DNA of 64,000 nt, taken from positions 2,992,501 through 3,056,500 of the forward strand of contig NZ_LN614830.1 of the NCBI RefSeq assembly GCF_000953635.1, read 5' to 3'. Below the pieces are notes generated by a model. It was not told the DNA's origin, made no database searches, and worked only from the letters and a program-made list of their open reading frames with translations. How positions within the stretch are numbered: position 1 is the first letter of the stretch; every line of letters starts with the position of its first letter. The DNA is from Legionella micdadei. Lineage in GTDB: Bacteria; Pseudomonadota; Gammaproteobacteria; Legionellales; Legionellaceae. Position numbers and translations under genes: made by a program. Of this stretch, positions 9,759 through 19,234 are shown piece by piece.

Positions 9759-10391
9759 ATGCTCATGAACACACGCCTAGTTTGGAATTTTGAAATCGAG
9801 AACGATAACATGCTCAATTTGCAAAATTTAAAGGCAGCCCGCGAAGAAATACGCTGGGAAGCACGGTATTTCTGGCCATCTAACACAACGATTACGTTAC
9901 ATGGCTTGGACCATCACTTTCTATCTCTCTCGAACTATGAAACCAAACACCGGCAAGATTGTTATTCTCTCTTGCCTAAGTCTAATTTCAATATTAAACG
10001 CCGGCGAATGCAAATGCTTTATAAACCTTTACTCAAAGAAAGCGGTATGTTACGTGGCTACGGCAAAAAAATTAACCTTGAAGATTATCCAGACAATGAA
10101 ATTCTACCAGGCACTGACGGCCTCTCAGCTCCTGCTTTATTAGCACAATTAAAAAATAACAAACGAGATATTGAGGTAGAGAAGGATGCGTTAATTTATA
10201 AATTTGCAAGTGAGCCGATAATCAAACTCGAGTTAGCACGCCTTACCATAGCCGAACAAATTTTCTACAGCGCTTGTATCGAAGGGAAATCCAAAACACT
10301 AGTCTCTTCCATAGCAAAACACTTGCTGGGAGAACGAGTTTCCTGCGACTATGTTAATTTTCTTAAACAAATTTTAGCCTATGATGAATAA
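9759..10391 (+). CDS. Uncharacterised 210-aa protein upstream of the chromate-type transporter
   Basis: I do not recognise a family. The protein is soluble and rich in Lys/Arg (NIKRRRMQMLYKPLL), with a helical C-terminal half (about 125-205) and no signal peptide. Its last codons overlap the start of the ChrA-like gene by 11 bases in another frame, so the two are probably co-translated. The start is uncertain. TTG 9756, ATG 9759, ATG 9765 and ATG 9810 are all in frame and none has a strong Shine-Dalgarno. I give 9759. Confidence 0.55.
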   Translation: MLMNTRLVWNFEIENDNMLNLQNLKAAREEIRWEARYFWPSNTTITLHGLDHHFLSLSNYETKHRQDCYSLLPKSNFNIKRRRMQMLYKPLLKESGMLRGYGKKINLEDYPDNEILPGTDGLSAPALLAQLKNNKRDIEVEKDALIYKFASEPIIKLELARLTIAEQIFYSACIEGKSKTLVSSIAKHLLGERVSCDYVNFLKQILAYDE

Positions 10392-10920
10392 TCTTCTCGC
10401 CATTATACTCAGCTTTGGCAAAATTGGTTTCATCTCCTTAGGTGGCGGTAATTCCATGTTAAAACTTTTGGAATACGAAGCGGTCACCAATCGCCACTGG
10501 ATTACCTCAGAAGAATTTGTCAGTATGGTGGGGGCAAGCTTCCTTTTTCCTGGTTTGACTGCAGTCAAGCTAGCAGCATTAATCGGCTATAAAGCATCAG
10601 GAATACTGGGTTTAATTTTGGCATTAACTTGCTTAAACCTTCCAGGGCTGATTTTAGCCGTCTTAGGCTATCAGGTGTTGAGTTCGAATAATAGTCCCGT
10701 CACCCACAAAATTATGGTCAGCGTTCAATACGGCGCCTTAGCTCTTTTAGCCGCCGCTTCTTACTCAGTCGCGCAAGGTATTTTTGGTGTGTATTACTCG
10801 CTCCCAATTACCATAGCGACTATTTTATTTTTTATCGGACTCACTTATTTTCAGCTCTCACCTTTTTGGGGATTTATTGCGTTTATTGGAATTTGCTTTT
10901 TCCTCGTCAAACCTAGTTAA
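10381..10920 (+). CDS. Half-size chromate transporter family (ChrA) membrane protein
   Basis: This 179-aa integral membrane protein has about five to six hydrophobic segments. It matches one half of the CHR superfamily. The N-terminal signature FGKIGFISLGGGNSMLKLLE is followed by VTNRHWITSEEFVSMVG and FPGLTAVKLAALIGYKASG, the conserved family pattern. Short (mono-domain) CHR proteins normally occur as pairs of adjacent genes, and here only one half is present. Its start overlaps the upstream gene of unknown function. Anion export (chromate or another anion) is the family role, and the actual substrate is unknown. Confidence 0.82.
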   Translation: MMNNLLAIILSFGKIGFISLGGGNSMLKLLEYEAVTNRHWITSEEFVSMVGASFLFPGLTAVKLAALIGYKASGILGLILALTCLNLPGLILAVLGYQVLSSNNSPVTHKIMVSVQYGALALLAAASYSVAQGIFGVYYSLPITIATILFFIGLTYFQLSPFWGFIAFIGICFFLVKPS

Positions 10921-11054
10921 GATTCATGGCCTTAGTTCATACACAAACTTCTCGCTACTCGTTTCCTTTTGCTCGCATTTTTTTAGAGCTACTGGCAAAA
11001 TGAGCAATATATGATTTGTACGAGCCTTAGTTTTTATTCCGAGAGGTATAGACT

Positions 11055-13124
11055 GTGAGCAATGATTTGGGTAACCCAGAATACTATATCAATCGCGAAT
11101 TTACAGCATTATCTTTTAATGAGCGAGTCTTGCAACTGGCGAAAGACGAACGTGTCCCTTTATTAGAACGTATGCGTTTTCTTTGCATTTGCAGTGGTAA
11201 TCTCGATGAATTTTTCGAAATCCGAGTTGCTGGTTTAAAAGAAAAAATGGCGCTTCATTCAAGAAAGCTCTACATTGACGGACTTCAAGCTGACGAAATT
11301 TTTGGGCAGCTCAGTAAAAAAGTTCATCTCCTTACCGATGAGTTATATGAAATCTTCAATAAAGAACTCATACCCGCAATGAAAAAAGCGAATATCCATT
11401 TCCTTCCTGTCGAAGAATGGGACGATGATATTCATCTCTGGGCAAAACATTATTTCAAAAATGAAATTCTACCTATTGTCAGTCCTATAGCGCTTGATTT
11501 AGCACACCCTTTTCCGCGGTTATTTAATAAAAGCTTGAATTTTATTATTTCTTTACGAGGTAAAGATGCATTTGATCGGAACATCGACTACGCAGTGGTT
11601 CATGCACCTCGTTCCTTACCACGTATGATTCCCTTACCTTCAGAACTTTGTACTGAGGGAGGTAGTTATTTTGTTTATTTATCTTCGATCATTCAAACCC
11701 ATATTCATCGATTATTTCCTGGGATGGAAATTAACGGTTGCTATCCTTTCCGCTTAACTCGTAATAGTGATTTATTTTTACGCGAAGAAGAAATTGAGGA
11801 TTTAGCTGTTGCTGTTCAACGTGAATTATTTACACGACACTATGGTCATGTGGTGCGTCTTGAAGTAGACATTGATTGCCCTGCAAATATTGTTGATTTT
11901 CTTCTGCAGAAACATCACTTACACCATGAAGATGCTTATTATTGTGATGGACCAGTCAATTTACAGCGTTATTACAGTGTCGTAAACCGTATTGATCGCC
12001 CGGAGTTGAATTACCCGCCTCTGACTGTCCAATACCCAGAATTCATCCATCAAAAGCGTAATTTGTTTAATGTCTTGGATGAGCAAGATATTTTATTGCA
12101 TCATCCCTATCAAAGTTTTGAAGTAGTGATTGATTTTGTCCGCCAAGCTGCAGCAGATCCGGCAGTTTTAGCGATTAAACAAACCCTTTATCGAACGCAC
12201 TCTGAATCAGTCATGGTAAAAGCCCTTGTAGAGGCAGCCCGTTCTGGCAAAGAAGTCACAGCAGTGATTGAATTGCGTGCGCGCTTTGATGAAGAATCCA
12301 ATTTAAAACTCGCAAATCGTCTACACGAGGCCGGTGTTCTCGTTTTATATGGCGTAATGGGCTACAAGACGCATGCTAAAATGACGCTTGTCGTGCGGCG
12401 TACTCACGGAAAACTAAAACACTATGTCCATTTAGGAACGGGGAATTATCATGAGCAAACGGCAAAACGTTACACCGATTTAGGGTTACTGACTTGTGAA
12501 CCAACGATTGCTGCCGACACCCAAGTGATTTTTCAACAGCTCACAGGATTGGGACGGGCAGTTAAACTTAAAGCCCTTTGCCACTCTCCATTTACTCTAC
12601 AAAAAAATTTGCTGCAACTCATTGAACAATGCCGCCAAGCAGCCAGTGAGGGACAAGAAGCAGAAATCTACATAAAAGTTAACGGATTAACAGATAAAAC
12701 GATGATTCAGGCTCTTTATCAAGCGTCCCAAGCCGGAGTGAAAATAAATTTGTTAGTGCGCAGTGTTTGCTGCCTTAAACCAGGCATTCCGGGCATTTCT
12801 GATAATATTCGTGTCATTTCGATAGTCGGCCGATTTCTTGAACACCATCGAGTCTATTATTTCCGCACAGGAAATGAAGAGCGTTATTACTGTGCAAGTG
12901 CTGATTTGATGGAGCGCAATCTTTATACACGGATTGAAGTCATGTTTCCTATTCTTGATGAGGCTTGTCGTCGGCGGATTAAGCAGGAAATTTTTAAAAA
13001 TTATTTAAGGGACAACACCAATGCTTGGGAAATGCAGGCTGATGGCAGTTATAAACGACTCGGAAATGGAACGTATAGCGCGCAAGAGAAACTATTAGAA
13101 TTGTATTCAAAAAATGGCCATTAG
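11055..13124 (+). CDS. ppk1: Polyphosphate kinase 1
   Basis: Ppk1 reversibly polymerises the gamma phosphate of ATP into polyphosphate, a stress and virulence polymer. At 689 aa it matches E. coli Ppk (688). The N-terminal domain has the NREFTALSFNERVL signature (about 13-26). The two catalytic histidines are in YKTHAKMTLVVRR (about 437-449) and in FLEHHRVYYF (about 595-604). The start is GTG at 11055 with GAGAGG eight bases upstream. It converges with epmB, the two stops lying 16 bases apart. Confidence 0.96.
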   Translation: MSNDLGNPEYYINREFTALSFNERVLQLAKDERVPLLERMRFLCICSGNLDEFFEIRVAGLKEKMALHSRKLYIDGLQADEIFGQLSKKVHLLTDELYEIFNKELIPAMKKANIHFLPVEEWDDDIHLWAKHYFKNEILPIVSPIALDLAHPFPRLFNKSLNFIISLRGKDAFDRNIDYAVVHAPRSLPRMIPLPSELCTEGGSYFVYLSSIIQTHIHRLFPGMEINGCYPFRLTRNSDLFLREEEIEDLAVAVQRELFTRHYGHVVRLEVDIDCPANIVDFLLQKHHLHHEDAYYCDGPVNLQRYYSVVNRIDRPELNYPPLTVQYPEFIHQKRNLFNVLDEQDILLHHPYQSFEVVIDFVRQAAADPAVLAIKQTLYRTHSESVMVKALVEAARSGKEVTAVIELRARFDEESNLKLANRLHEAGVLVLYGVMGYKTHAKMTLVVRRTHGKLKHYVHLGTGNYHEQTAKRYTDLGLLTCEPTIAADTQVIFQQLTGLGRAVKLKALCHSPFTLQKNLLQLIEQCRQAASEGQEAEIYIKVNGLTDKTMIQALYQASQAGVKINLLVRSVCCLKPGIPGISDNIRVISIVGRFLEHHRVYYFRTGNEERYYCASADLMERNLYTRIEVMFPILDEACRRRIKQEIFKNYLRDNTNAWEMQADGSYKRLGNGTYSAQEKLLELYSKNGH

Positions 13125-13140
13125 GAGTAGCGGCTAATTC

Positions 13141-14121
13141 TTATAACCATAGTTTATGCGCTTTACCTGGTACCTCACGCACTAAACGAGGCACTAAATA
13201 ACCAGGTAATAAGCTTTGTAATTGTAAATGAATCGCACGAGCTAATTTTTCTGATAAATCAAAATGAGCCGCACCCACCACTTTATCTAAGACATGCAAA
13301 TAATAAGGCAAAACACCACAATCAAATAAGCGCTCACTTAAATTAGCCAAAATTTCTGCGTCATCATTGATTGCTTTCAATAAGACAGTTTGATTGAGCA
13401 AGTGGCAACCAACCTGACGCAGTGCACTACAGACTTGCTGCACCCCCTCATCTAATTCTTGGGGATGATTACAATGCAACACAATCACTTTGCGCAATCG
13501 GGTATCGGAAAGTATGGTTAATAAAGCATCGTTGATGCGTTCCGGCAAGACTACTGGGATTCGTGTGTGAAACCGAATTGTACGTATATGTTGGATAGTT
13601 TCTAATTGATTTATAAAATCACCCAGCATTTTATCTGTAGCTAACAACGGGTCGCCCCCACTCAATATAACTTCGAAAATTGTTGGATCGTGACGGATAT
13701 AATTCAGAACCTCCTGCCAACCGTTGCGGCCAGGATTATTATTTTGATAGGGAAAATGGCGTCTAAAACAAAAACGGCAATTAACAGCACACACACCTGT
13801 TAATGTGAGAAGCACCCTGCCTTGATATTTATGTATTAATCCCTGCAAAGGATTAGTAGAGGACTCAGCAAGGGGGTCAGTGGCATAGTTATCCACTGTC
13901 TGCAACTCCTCATTAACCGCTAGAACTTGCAATAAAAGCGGATCATGTGGATTACCCGGCTGCATACGCGCTGCAAACCCTCGAGGAACTCGGGTTTTAA
14001 ATTGTTGTTCAGCTACCGCACTGCCTAATTCCAAAGGTAATGATAGGAACTCTAGCAATTCATTGACGGAGGTGAATCCTTGCGCCAGGATTTTTTGCCA
14101 AGTCACAGCGTAATCTCGCAT
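13141..14121 (-). CDS. epmB: EF-P beta-lysylation protein EpmB (lysine 2,3-aminomutase)
   Basis: EpmB is a radical-SAM, PLP-dependent aminomutase that converts (S)-alpha-lysine to (R)-beta-lysine for attachment to elongation factor P by EpmA. The 326-aa protein has the radical-SAM cluster motif CAVNCRFCFR with Cys111, Cys115 and Cys118, then the SGGDPL motif near 155-160. It ends at the short C-terminus typical of EpmB, without the extra domain of clostridial aminomutases. It is divergent from efp (154-base gap), the arrangement seen in many gammaproteobacteria. EpmA is not in this window. Confidence 0.95.
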   Translation of the reverse strand: MRDYAVTWQKILAQGFTSVNELLEFLSLPLELGSAVAEQQFKTRVPRGFAARMQPGNPHDPLLLQVLAVNEELQTVDNYATDPLAESSTNPLQGLIHKYQGRVLLTLTGVCAVNCRFCFRRHFPYQNNNPGRNGWQEVLNYIRHDPTIFEVILSGGDPLLATDKMLGDFINQLETIQHIRTIRFHTRIPVVLPERINDALLTILSDTRLRKVIVLHCNHPQELDEGVQQVCSALRQVGCHLLNQTVLLKAINDDAEILANLSERLFDCGVLPYYLHVLDKVVGAAHFDLSEKLARAIHLQLQSLLPGYLVPRLVREVPGKAHKLWL

Positions 14122-14275
14122 TGATTAAAAGTTATGATGAATCCAGATTTTATACTATCTTTATACTATCGCTTTTTTCATCTCAACCGTACTTAAAAAC
14201 TCGCAACAGGTGTACAAAATTGATAAACTGCGAACTCTATCGAAAATGCAATAAAATCTCAACAGTGGAGCACTA

Positions 14276-14845
14276 ATGGCTACCTACAGCACAAATGAAT
14301 TTAAGAATGGCTTAAAAGTCATGGTCGATAATGCACCATGCAGCATCGTTGATTGCGAATTCGTTAAACCTGGTAAAGGTCAAGCGTTTACTCGAGTCAA
14401 AATTCGTAATTTAAAAACCGGACGCGTGGTTGAGCGCACCTTTAAATCAGGTGAAACACTAGAATCAGCCGATGTAGCTGATGTGGAAATGCAATATTTG
14501 TATAACGATGGGGAACAATGGCATTTTATGGTTCCTGATACCTTTGAACAATACGCGGTAAGCCGAGACACATTGGCTGACGCAGCACAATGGTTAAAAG
14601 AGCAAGACATTTGTATTGTTACCTTATGGAATAATGAACCTATACAGGTTACTCCACCTAATTTTGTTATTCTAGCAATAACTGATACCGATCCTGGTCT
14701 TAAAGGGGATACTTCTGGAGGCGGTGGCAAACCAGCGACTCTTGAAACTGGTGCTGTAGTCCGTGTTCCTTTATTTGTACAAACAGGCGAGCTTATTAAA
14801 GTCGATACACGTAAAGGAGAATACGTTTCTCGGGCTAAAGAATAA
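14276..14845 (+). CDS. efp: Translation elongation factor P
   Basis: EF-P rescues ribosomes stalled at polyproline motifs. The 189-aa protein has the three-domain EF-P form, with the KOW-like domain 1 carrying the modification loop [12 protein letters not shown] (modified Lys near position 34) and the C-terminal signature around [16 protein letters not shown]. The loop lysine is the expected target for beta-lysylation by EpmA/EpmB and hydroxylation by EpmC, both encoded nearby except EpmA. A GTGGAG Shine-Dalgarno precedes the ATG. Confidence 0.97.
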   Translation: MATYSTNEFKNGLKVMVDNAPCSIVDCEFVKPGKGQAFTRVKIRNLKTGRVVERTFKSGETLESADVADVEMQYLYNDGEQWHFMVPDTFEQYAVSRDTLADAAQWLKEQDICIVTLWNNEPIQVTPPNFVILAITDTDPGLKGDTSGGGGKPATLETGAVVRVPLFVQTGELIKVDTRKGEYVSRAKE

Positions 14846-14864
14846 ACGAGACTTATACAAATCT

Positions 14865-14888
14865 AGGTTGGGATAATCGACCCAACCT
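14865..14888 (+). terminator. Hairpin downstream of efp
   Basis: A perfect 8-bp stem (AGGTTGGG / CCCAACCT) with an 8-base loop starts 19 bases after the efp stop. There is no T-run after it, so it may protect the 3-prime end or act as a weak terminator. Confidence 0.45.
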
Positions 14889-14931
14889 ATTCAGGAAAGA
14901 CAGACAACCCTTTTAGCCCAAAGGCTATACG

Positions 14932-15171
14932 TTACCATCTACGGCCTTCAAACCAACTGCGATTTGAATAAGCACGATAACCACGCCAGTAACCCACGTT
15001 TCCCCAACCGCCAGAATAATAACTGGTCCAATAGGGCCGATAGCCGTAATAACCAACAGCATAGACATAATCATTATTGTATCCAGGGGAGTAGGAGGCT
15101 TCAGAAATAGTACAACCGGTGAGAAAAGTTGCAGGTAGAACCATCGATACTGCAATTATTATTTTTTTCAT
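14932..15171 (-). CDS. Small Tyr/Gly-rich lipoprotein
   Basis: This is a 79-aa predicted lipoprotein. It has a short basic start (MKKII), a hydrophobic core and the lipobox LTGC, placing the lipidated Cys at residue 20. The mature part is rich in Tyr, Gly and Trp (YYGYRPYWTSYYSGGWG), a composition seen in small surface or envelope proteins. It is convergent with efp and unlinked to other genes. Function is unknown. A 76-aa frame on the same strand overlaps it and is not coding. Confidence 0.72.
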   Translation of the reverse strand: MKKIIIAVSMVLPATFLTGCTISEASYSPGYNNDYVYAVGYYGYRPYWTSYYSGGWGNVGYWRGYRAYSNRSWFEGRRW

Positions 15172-15546
15172 GATCGCTTCCTTGTTATGATCTGCAAATT
15201 AATTATATAACACGATCACAAATTAAACAAAATTTGATAAACTGATTTGCTTATGAAATGAGAGGATTAGCATACAGGCAATGACATAAGCCTAAGTATC
15301 TGAGCCGCAAAATGACGCACAAAGTGGCGACCTATGAAGTGTTTTAGGTTTTCTGCCTTGCAAGATATACACACCACACTTCAAAACCGATCTCCTTATC
15401 TAAACTTGAATTTTGGTTCAGCCAGGTCAGTCATTGCCTATATGTTTTATGATAGACCATTGAGGTCTATTTTTGAAATGACTGCTCCTATTCGACAACA
15501 AATAGACAATTGCCCTAAAAAATGTTTATCCTGAATTCAAGGACTT
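15172..15546. other. Intergenic stretch, no confident gene
   Basis: It holds the divergent 5-prime regions of the small lipoprotein (minus) and the LRR-like gene (plus). An open frame of 66 codons at 15334-15534 (plus) has no Shine-Dalgarno or recognisable motif and I do not call it. Nothing else seen. Confidence 0.4.
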
Positions 15547-16203
15547 ATGTATTGGATTACATTAATGAGAAATTTGCTACTAAACCCTTTTACTTCATTT
15601 AAAGATTTAGAAGACTACATTCGCGACGAGTTAAATAATGAAAAAAAAGAGCTTTGTTTATACAATATTCGTCTTGATTCTTACACTGAGGAACAAATTA
15701 CCCATTTTTTGGAAGTCATTACGACAACAGGGGTCACTTCGCTTTCATTTAAAAACAATCATGCAGGTTCTACCGTCTCCCTATCCTGTTGGCAAACTTT
15801 TTGCCATGGATTAATTAATAGTTCCGTAAGGGAGTTAAAAATTGATGATAACCAACTGTATCAATTCGGAGTCGAATATTGGCAAGCTTTAGATTATTTT
15901 ATTGAGAAACGGCTAGAAAAAGATTCCGATGCTCTGGAGTTACTTTCTTTACAAAACAATAACTTAGTTGAACTAAGCGAGGAGAGCCATCAAGTTTTAA
16001 ATAGTCTCATACACCGTTTAGACTGCCCTCGCCTGATTAGTTTTAATAATTGGTGCAAAAATTTACTTCGTTGGGGGGAATTAACCTCTATCGTTGATGA
16101 ATCGCTTGCTATTGCTCGCCGCAACTGGTTTACAGAGAATGCAGCCAAGATGGATACCCAAAAAGTTGAAGTATCAGACGGTTTGTCTATTAACCCATCT
16201 TGA
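15547..16203 (+). CDS. Leucine-rich-repeat-like protein, candidate effector
   Basis: This 218-aa soluble protein lacks a signal peptide. Three segments fit the LRR beta-strand pattern: VTSLSFKNNHAG (about 63-74), VRELKIDDNQL (about 94-104) and LELLSLQNNNLVELS (about 130-144). They are spaced by helices of about 20-25 residues, closest to ribonuclease-inhibitor-type repeats. Such short LRR proteins are common in Legionella, where several are Dot/Icm substrates; transfer to the host is inference. The start may be Met7 (15565) rather than Met1. It is convergent with yajQ. Confidence 0.62.
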   Translation: MYWITLMRNLLLNPFTSFKDLEDYIRDELNNEKKELCLYNIRLDSYTEEQITHFLEVITTTGVTSLSFKNNHAGSTVSLSCWQTFCHGLINSSVRELKIDDNQLYQFGVEYWQALDYFIEKRLEKDSDALELLSLQNNNLVELSEESHQVLNSLIHRLDCPRLISFNNWCKNLLRWGELTSIVDESLAIARRNWFTENAAKMDTQKVEVSDGLSINPS

Positions 16204-16238
16204 ATAATCGCTGCACTCCAAGATAAAACGGATTGAAT

Positions 16239-16724
16239 TCAATCACGAAAATTCTCAAATTGCAGGGGCAGCTTAATATCTGATTTTTTTAACAAAGCGA
16301 TAGCCTCTTGCAAATCATCGCGTTTTTTTCCAGTGACGCGTATTTTATCACCCATAATGGATGTTTGTACTTTTAGCTTGCTATCTTTAATAAATTTAAC
16401 GATTTCCTTTGCCGTTGGTTGATCAATACCTTGTTTAAAGGTCATGGATAAGGAAAAAGTTTTACCGCTATGAACTGGCTTATCGTCTATATCAACCCCA
16501 GCAGTATCCACATTTCGCTTAGTACAATGGTTGCGGAATAAATCTTCAAGCTGCCTGACTTGAAACTCCGATTCTGACTTTAATGTGACGGTCAACTCAT
16601 TTAAATCAATGCTGGACTCTACGCCACGGAAATCAAATCGGGTTCCCAGTTCTCGTATAGCATTATCAACAGCATGGCGTAATTCTACTTTGTTAATTTC
16701 TGATACAATATCAAAAGTAGGCAT
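16239..16724 (-). CDS. yajQ: YajQ family nucleotide-binding protein
   Basis: The 161-aa protein matches the YajQ/UPF0234 family, two ferredoxin-like domains that bind nucleotides. In Xanthomonas a member binds cyclic di-GMP and acts on transcription. Family signatures are MPTFDIVSEINKVELRHAVD at the start, then LKSESEFQVRQLEDLF and the C-terminal SIMGDKIRVTGKKRDDLQ. The length is exactly typical. It is a monocistronic gene converging with the LRR-like gene. Whether it senses cyclic di-GMP here is unknown. Confidence 0.93.
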   Translation of the reverse strand: MPTFDIVSEINKVELRHAVDNAIRELGTRFDFRGVESSIDLNELTVTLKSESEFQVRQLEDLFRNHCTKRNVDTAGVDIDDKPVHSGKTFSLSMTFKQGIDQPTAKEIVKFIKDSKLKVQTSIMGDKIRVTGKKRDDLQEAIALLKKSDIKLPLQFENFRD

Positions 16725-16902
16725 AATTCTTTATTTCCCATTTAACTCGTATTAACCAAGTATATTATCTCCTTTTCAATTCACGTCAAATGCATGACTA
16801 ATCTTTTATTTTGTTAATTGATTGTAAAAACCCAGCCTTCCCAAGGAATCAAAATGCACTCGTGTATAATTCCTCTTCGTTTTACTTTAGAGGAATAGTT
16901 GT

Positions 16903-19053
16903 ATGGCAAAATATCTTAAGCAGTTAGCTGTGAGCGGTTTATTAGTGGCTTATATCAACTTCGCAACCGCTGCTCATACCAACGACATCAAGCAACTTGT
17001 ACAATTTCTTATCTCACCTGAACTGCTGATTGCCAGCAAAGATTCTCAAGCTGTTCCTTTAAGTTATTACATTGGCCATGGCGATGATATTGCAAGATAT
17101 TTTGGTGATTATATTTGTTCCTCTAATAATACCTGCACGGTCATTGACAGCCTCTATACTAATCCTTACGCTATTCTTGGGCGTGGCTTACCTCCTCAAC
17201 AGGGAACTGAGCAAGAAATTCTCCAAGCCCAAGCACAAATCGAACGAACTGATATGAAATACGGTGCCGATATTTATGATGCGTCTACCTGGCAAATTGC
17301 TTTAGCTTTGGCAGCCAAGAATGGCTATTTGGATCAAGATAAAGCAAAAACATTGATTGCCAATCAGTTACAAGCTATCTCTCATAAAGAAAACCGCGCA
17401 ACAAATACAATGTTTCAATATGGCTATAAACAATCAATTAATGATCCTAAAATCGCTTTTACTTTTCGCATGATCACTACAAATTTTCAAAATAAAGACC
17501 CTTTCTACCAAACTAAGTATCAAGACTACATTAGATGGGACTATGATCCTGAAGAAATGGCTGAACATGATCCTCAGCATCATTCCCCAGATTTCTTTAA
17601 ATATGTCAGTACCTGGTCGGATTGGAAACCTATTACCGGAGAAAATGCCTGGGCTCAATTAATCGGTCCATTGCAAGCGGAAGCAATACTTAACCATGGC
17701 AAAGTGGATTCAAATTCCCCTGCCTTAAAAAATGCCATCGCTAGCCTTTATGCATTTTCAGCAATGCAAGCGGGTATTGGTGCATTTTATTATGCCCCAG
17801 GAGGGTCGCAAGGTAATCAAGGCCCAATTCCTCAAGGCGAAATTTCAATTGAAAATAATTTTTCTGTCCTTGGCGGCTTACAAATTCTAAAACAAATCCT
17901 GCAAAATAGTGGCCAAACTCCTGAGGTTATCCAAGCATTAGCCTCTATCGATGTGATGCTAAATGGCGGAACCACCGTGAATGGCTACCAAACGATTGGC
18001 CTGTTAAGTTTCCTTTATAATGGCGCTTATGATAAGAAGCGAGGGGTCTTTTATACTCACGGCACAGCGGCTGACCCGGCATCAACTAACGGATGGGTTC
18101 CTGATACTTCACAACAAAGTGGGGCTATGGCGGTTGATATTAACACTTGGGGAACCTCTGCTTTGGGTGTTGAGACGATCGACAAATGGTATGGCGCCGG
18201 AACTGCATTAACGATTTGGAAGAACGTGCGCAATAAAGGAGGATATTTTAACAATGGGCAACTTTGGGGCGTTGGTTACACCTTAAATAATAATGCAGGT
18301 GACCAGCCTGAAAAAATCATGTCAACAGAATGGACAGCAGGGGCAATTAATACCCTTTATTCATTAATCGATTATTATGAAAAACGGGGAATCGATACCA
18401 GTGAGTTGAAAACTGATCTCGCCAGCATGCAAGAAGGGATTACACATCTTCGCAATGATTTATACCTATCTGCCAATTTTAATGGGGCAACACCCAAAGA
18501 ATATTATGTAACCCTTCCAGAAACTGCAGGACAAGCTTATCTTTACGCAAGCAAACGCTTTGCTATACCCTTTGGCTGGAATGCCAATACTCTACCGAGC
18601 ACCACATCAAATGCGTGGATATTAATGAACGAATTTAAATTCAACCCATTCCAATACTTAGGCAAATTAAGTGGTGAAAATTACCCTACTCCTCCCAAAG
18701 TAGCTATTAGCGGAGATATTCCTCCAAAAAATGAATCCTTACCTAAAGAAGTGACGGTTAAATTCACCGCTGGTGATTTAGGACCAATCACTGAGCTAAG
18801 CTTGAACTACAATCTGGACGGCTCTCAAACCAACTGGATTAACGCTGCCACAGTCGAAGAACGCGAAGGTGTTGCCACTTTACCAAAAGGAACGAAGGCC
18901 ATTTCCATCGCCTTTTTTAATGAAGGATGGTCTGGGGCTTGCCAAATAAGGCCTGCGACAAAACTTTGTAAAGAGGATAACTGTAATGAGACTAAAGTAA
19001 TTGGTACCCGTTGGAGTGCAGACGGAAAAGGCGATTGCAATTTAGTCAACTAA
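16903..19053 (+). CDS. Secreted 716-aa protein with alpha-barrel glycosidase-like body
   Basis: A clear Sec signal peptide (MAKYLKQLAVSGLLVAYINF, cleavage near ATAA/HTN) sends the protein out of the cytoplasm. The mature body (about 30-610) is helix-rich, with aromatic and acidic loops such as EWTAGAINTLYSLIDYYEKRG and the repeated Trp/Gly motifs of six-hairpin glycoside hydrolases. A small beta-sandwich-like domain with paired cysteines follows (about 615-716). I do not recognise the family by name. A type II secreted glycan-active enzyme is an inference from fold-like features. It is a monocistronic gene with a strong AGAGGAAT ribosome site. Confidence 0.68.
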   Translation: MAKYLKQLAVSGLLVAYINFATAAHTNDIKQLVQFLISPELLIASKDSQAVPLSYYIGHGDDIARYFGDYICSSNNTCTVIDSLYTNPYAILGRGLPPQQGTEQEILQAQAQIERTDMKYGADIYDASTWQIALALAAKNGYLDQDKAKTLIANQLQAISHKENRATNTMFQYGYKQSINDPKIAFTFRMITTNFQNKDPFYQTKYQDYIRWDYDPEEMAEHDPQHHSPDFFKYVSTWSDWKPITGENAWAQLIGPLQAEAILNHGKVDSNSPALKNAIASLYAFSAMQAGIGAFYYAPGGSQGNQGPIPQGEISIENNFSVLGGLQILKQILQNSGQTPEVIQALASIDVMLNGGTTVNGYQTIGLLSFLYNGAYDKKRGVFYTHGTAADPASTNGWVPDTSQQSGAMAVDINTWGTSALGVETIDKWYGAGTALTIWKNVRNKGGYFNNGQLWGVGYTLNNNAGDQPEKIMSTEWTAGAINTLYSLIDYYEKRGIDTSELKTDLASMQEGITHLRNDLYLSANFNGATPKEYYVTLPETAGQAYLYASKRFAIPFGWNANTLPSTTSNAWILMNEFKFNPFQYLGKLSGENYPTPPKVAISGDIPPKNESLPKEVTVKFTAGDLGPITELSLNYNLDGSQTNWINAATVEEREGVATLPKGTKAISIAFFNEGWSGACQIRPATKLCKEDNCNETKVIGTRWSADGKGDCNLVN

Positions 19054-19064
19054 CCGACACGAAT

Positions 19065-19082
19065 CCCGCGGGAAACCGCGGG
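19065..19082 (+). terminator. GC-rich hairpin with GAAA tetraloop
   Basis: A perfect 7-bp stem CCCGCGG / CCGCGGG closes a GAAA (GNRA) tetraloop 12 bases after the stop of the secreted-protein gene. It is strikingly GC-rich for this region. There is no T-run, so it is a probable mRNA 3-prime stabiliser or factor-dependent terminator. Confidence 0.5.
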
Positions 19083-19234
19083 CATGATCGAATAAACTTC
19101 ATTTCAAATAATTAAAATTTTATTTCAAATTTGCAAAAAATTAATTTGCTTTGAATTATTTGCTACAATCTGCTCCCAAAATGACTATGGAATTTGATGC
19201 CATTAGGTTAATTCCGATTGCTTAGAGAGTTGTT

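Noticed and set aside
14380-14730. 116-codon frame antisense to efp
   Set aside because: Antisense shadow; efp is certain.
14925-15155. Second frame overlapping the small lipoprotein
   Set aside because: The overlapping 79-aa frame has a lipobox and better start; this one does not.
15334-15534. 66-codon plus-strand frame
   Set aside because: No Shine-Dalgarno and no recognisable features; too short to support.
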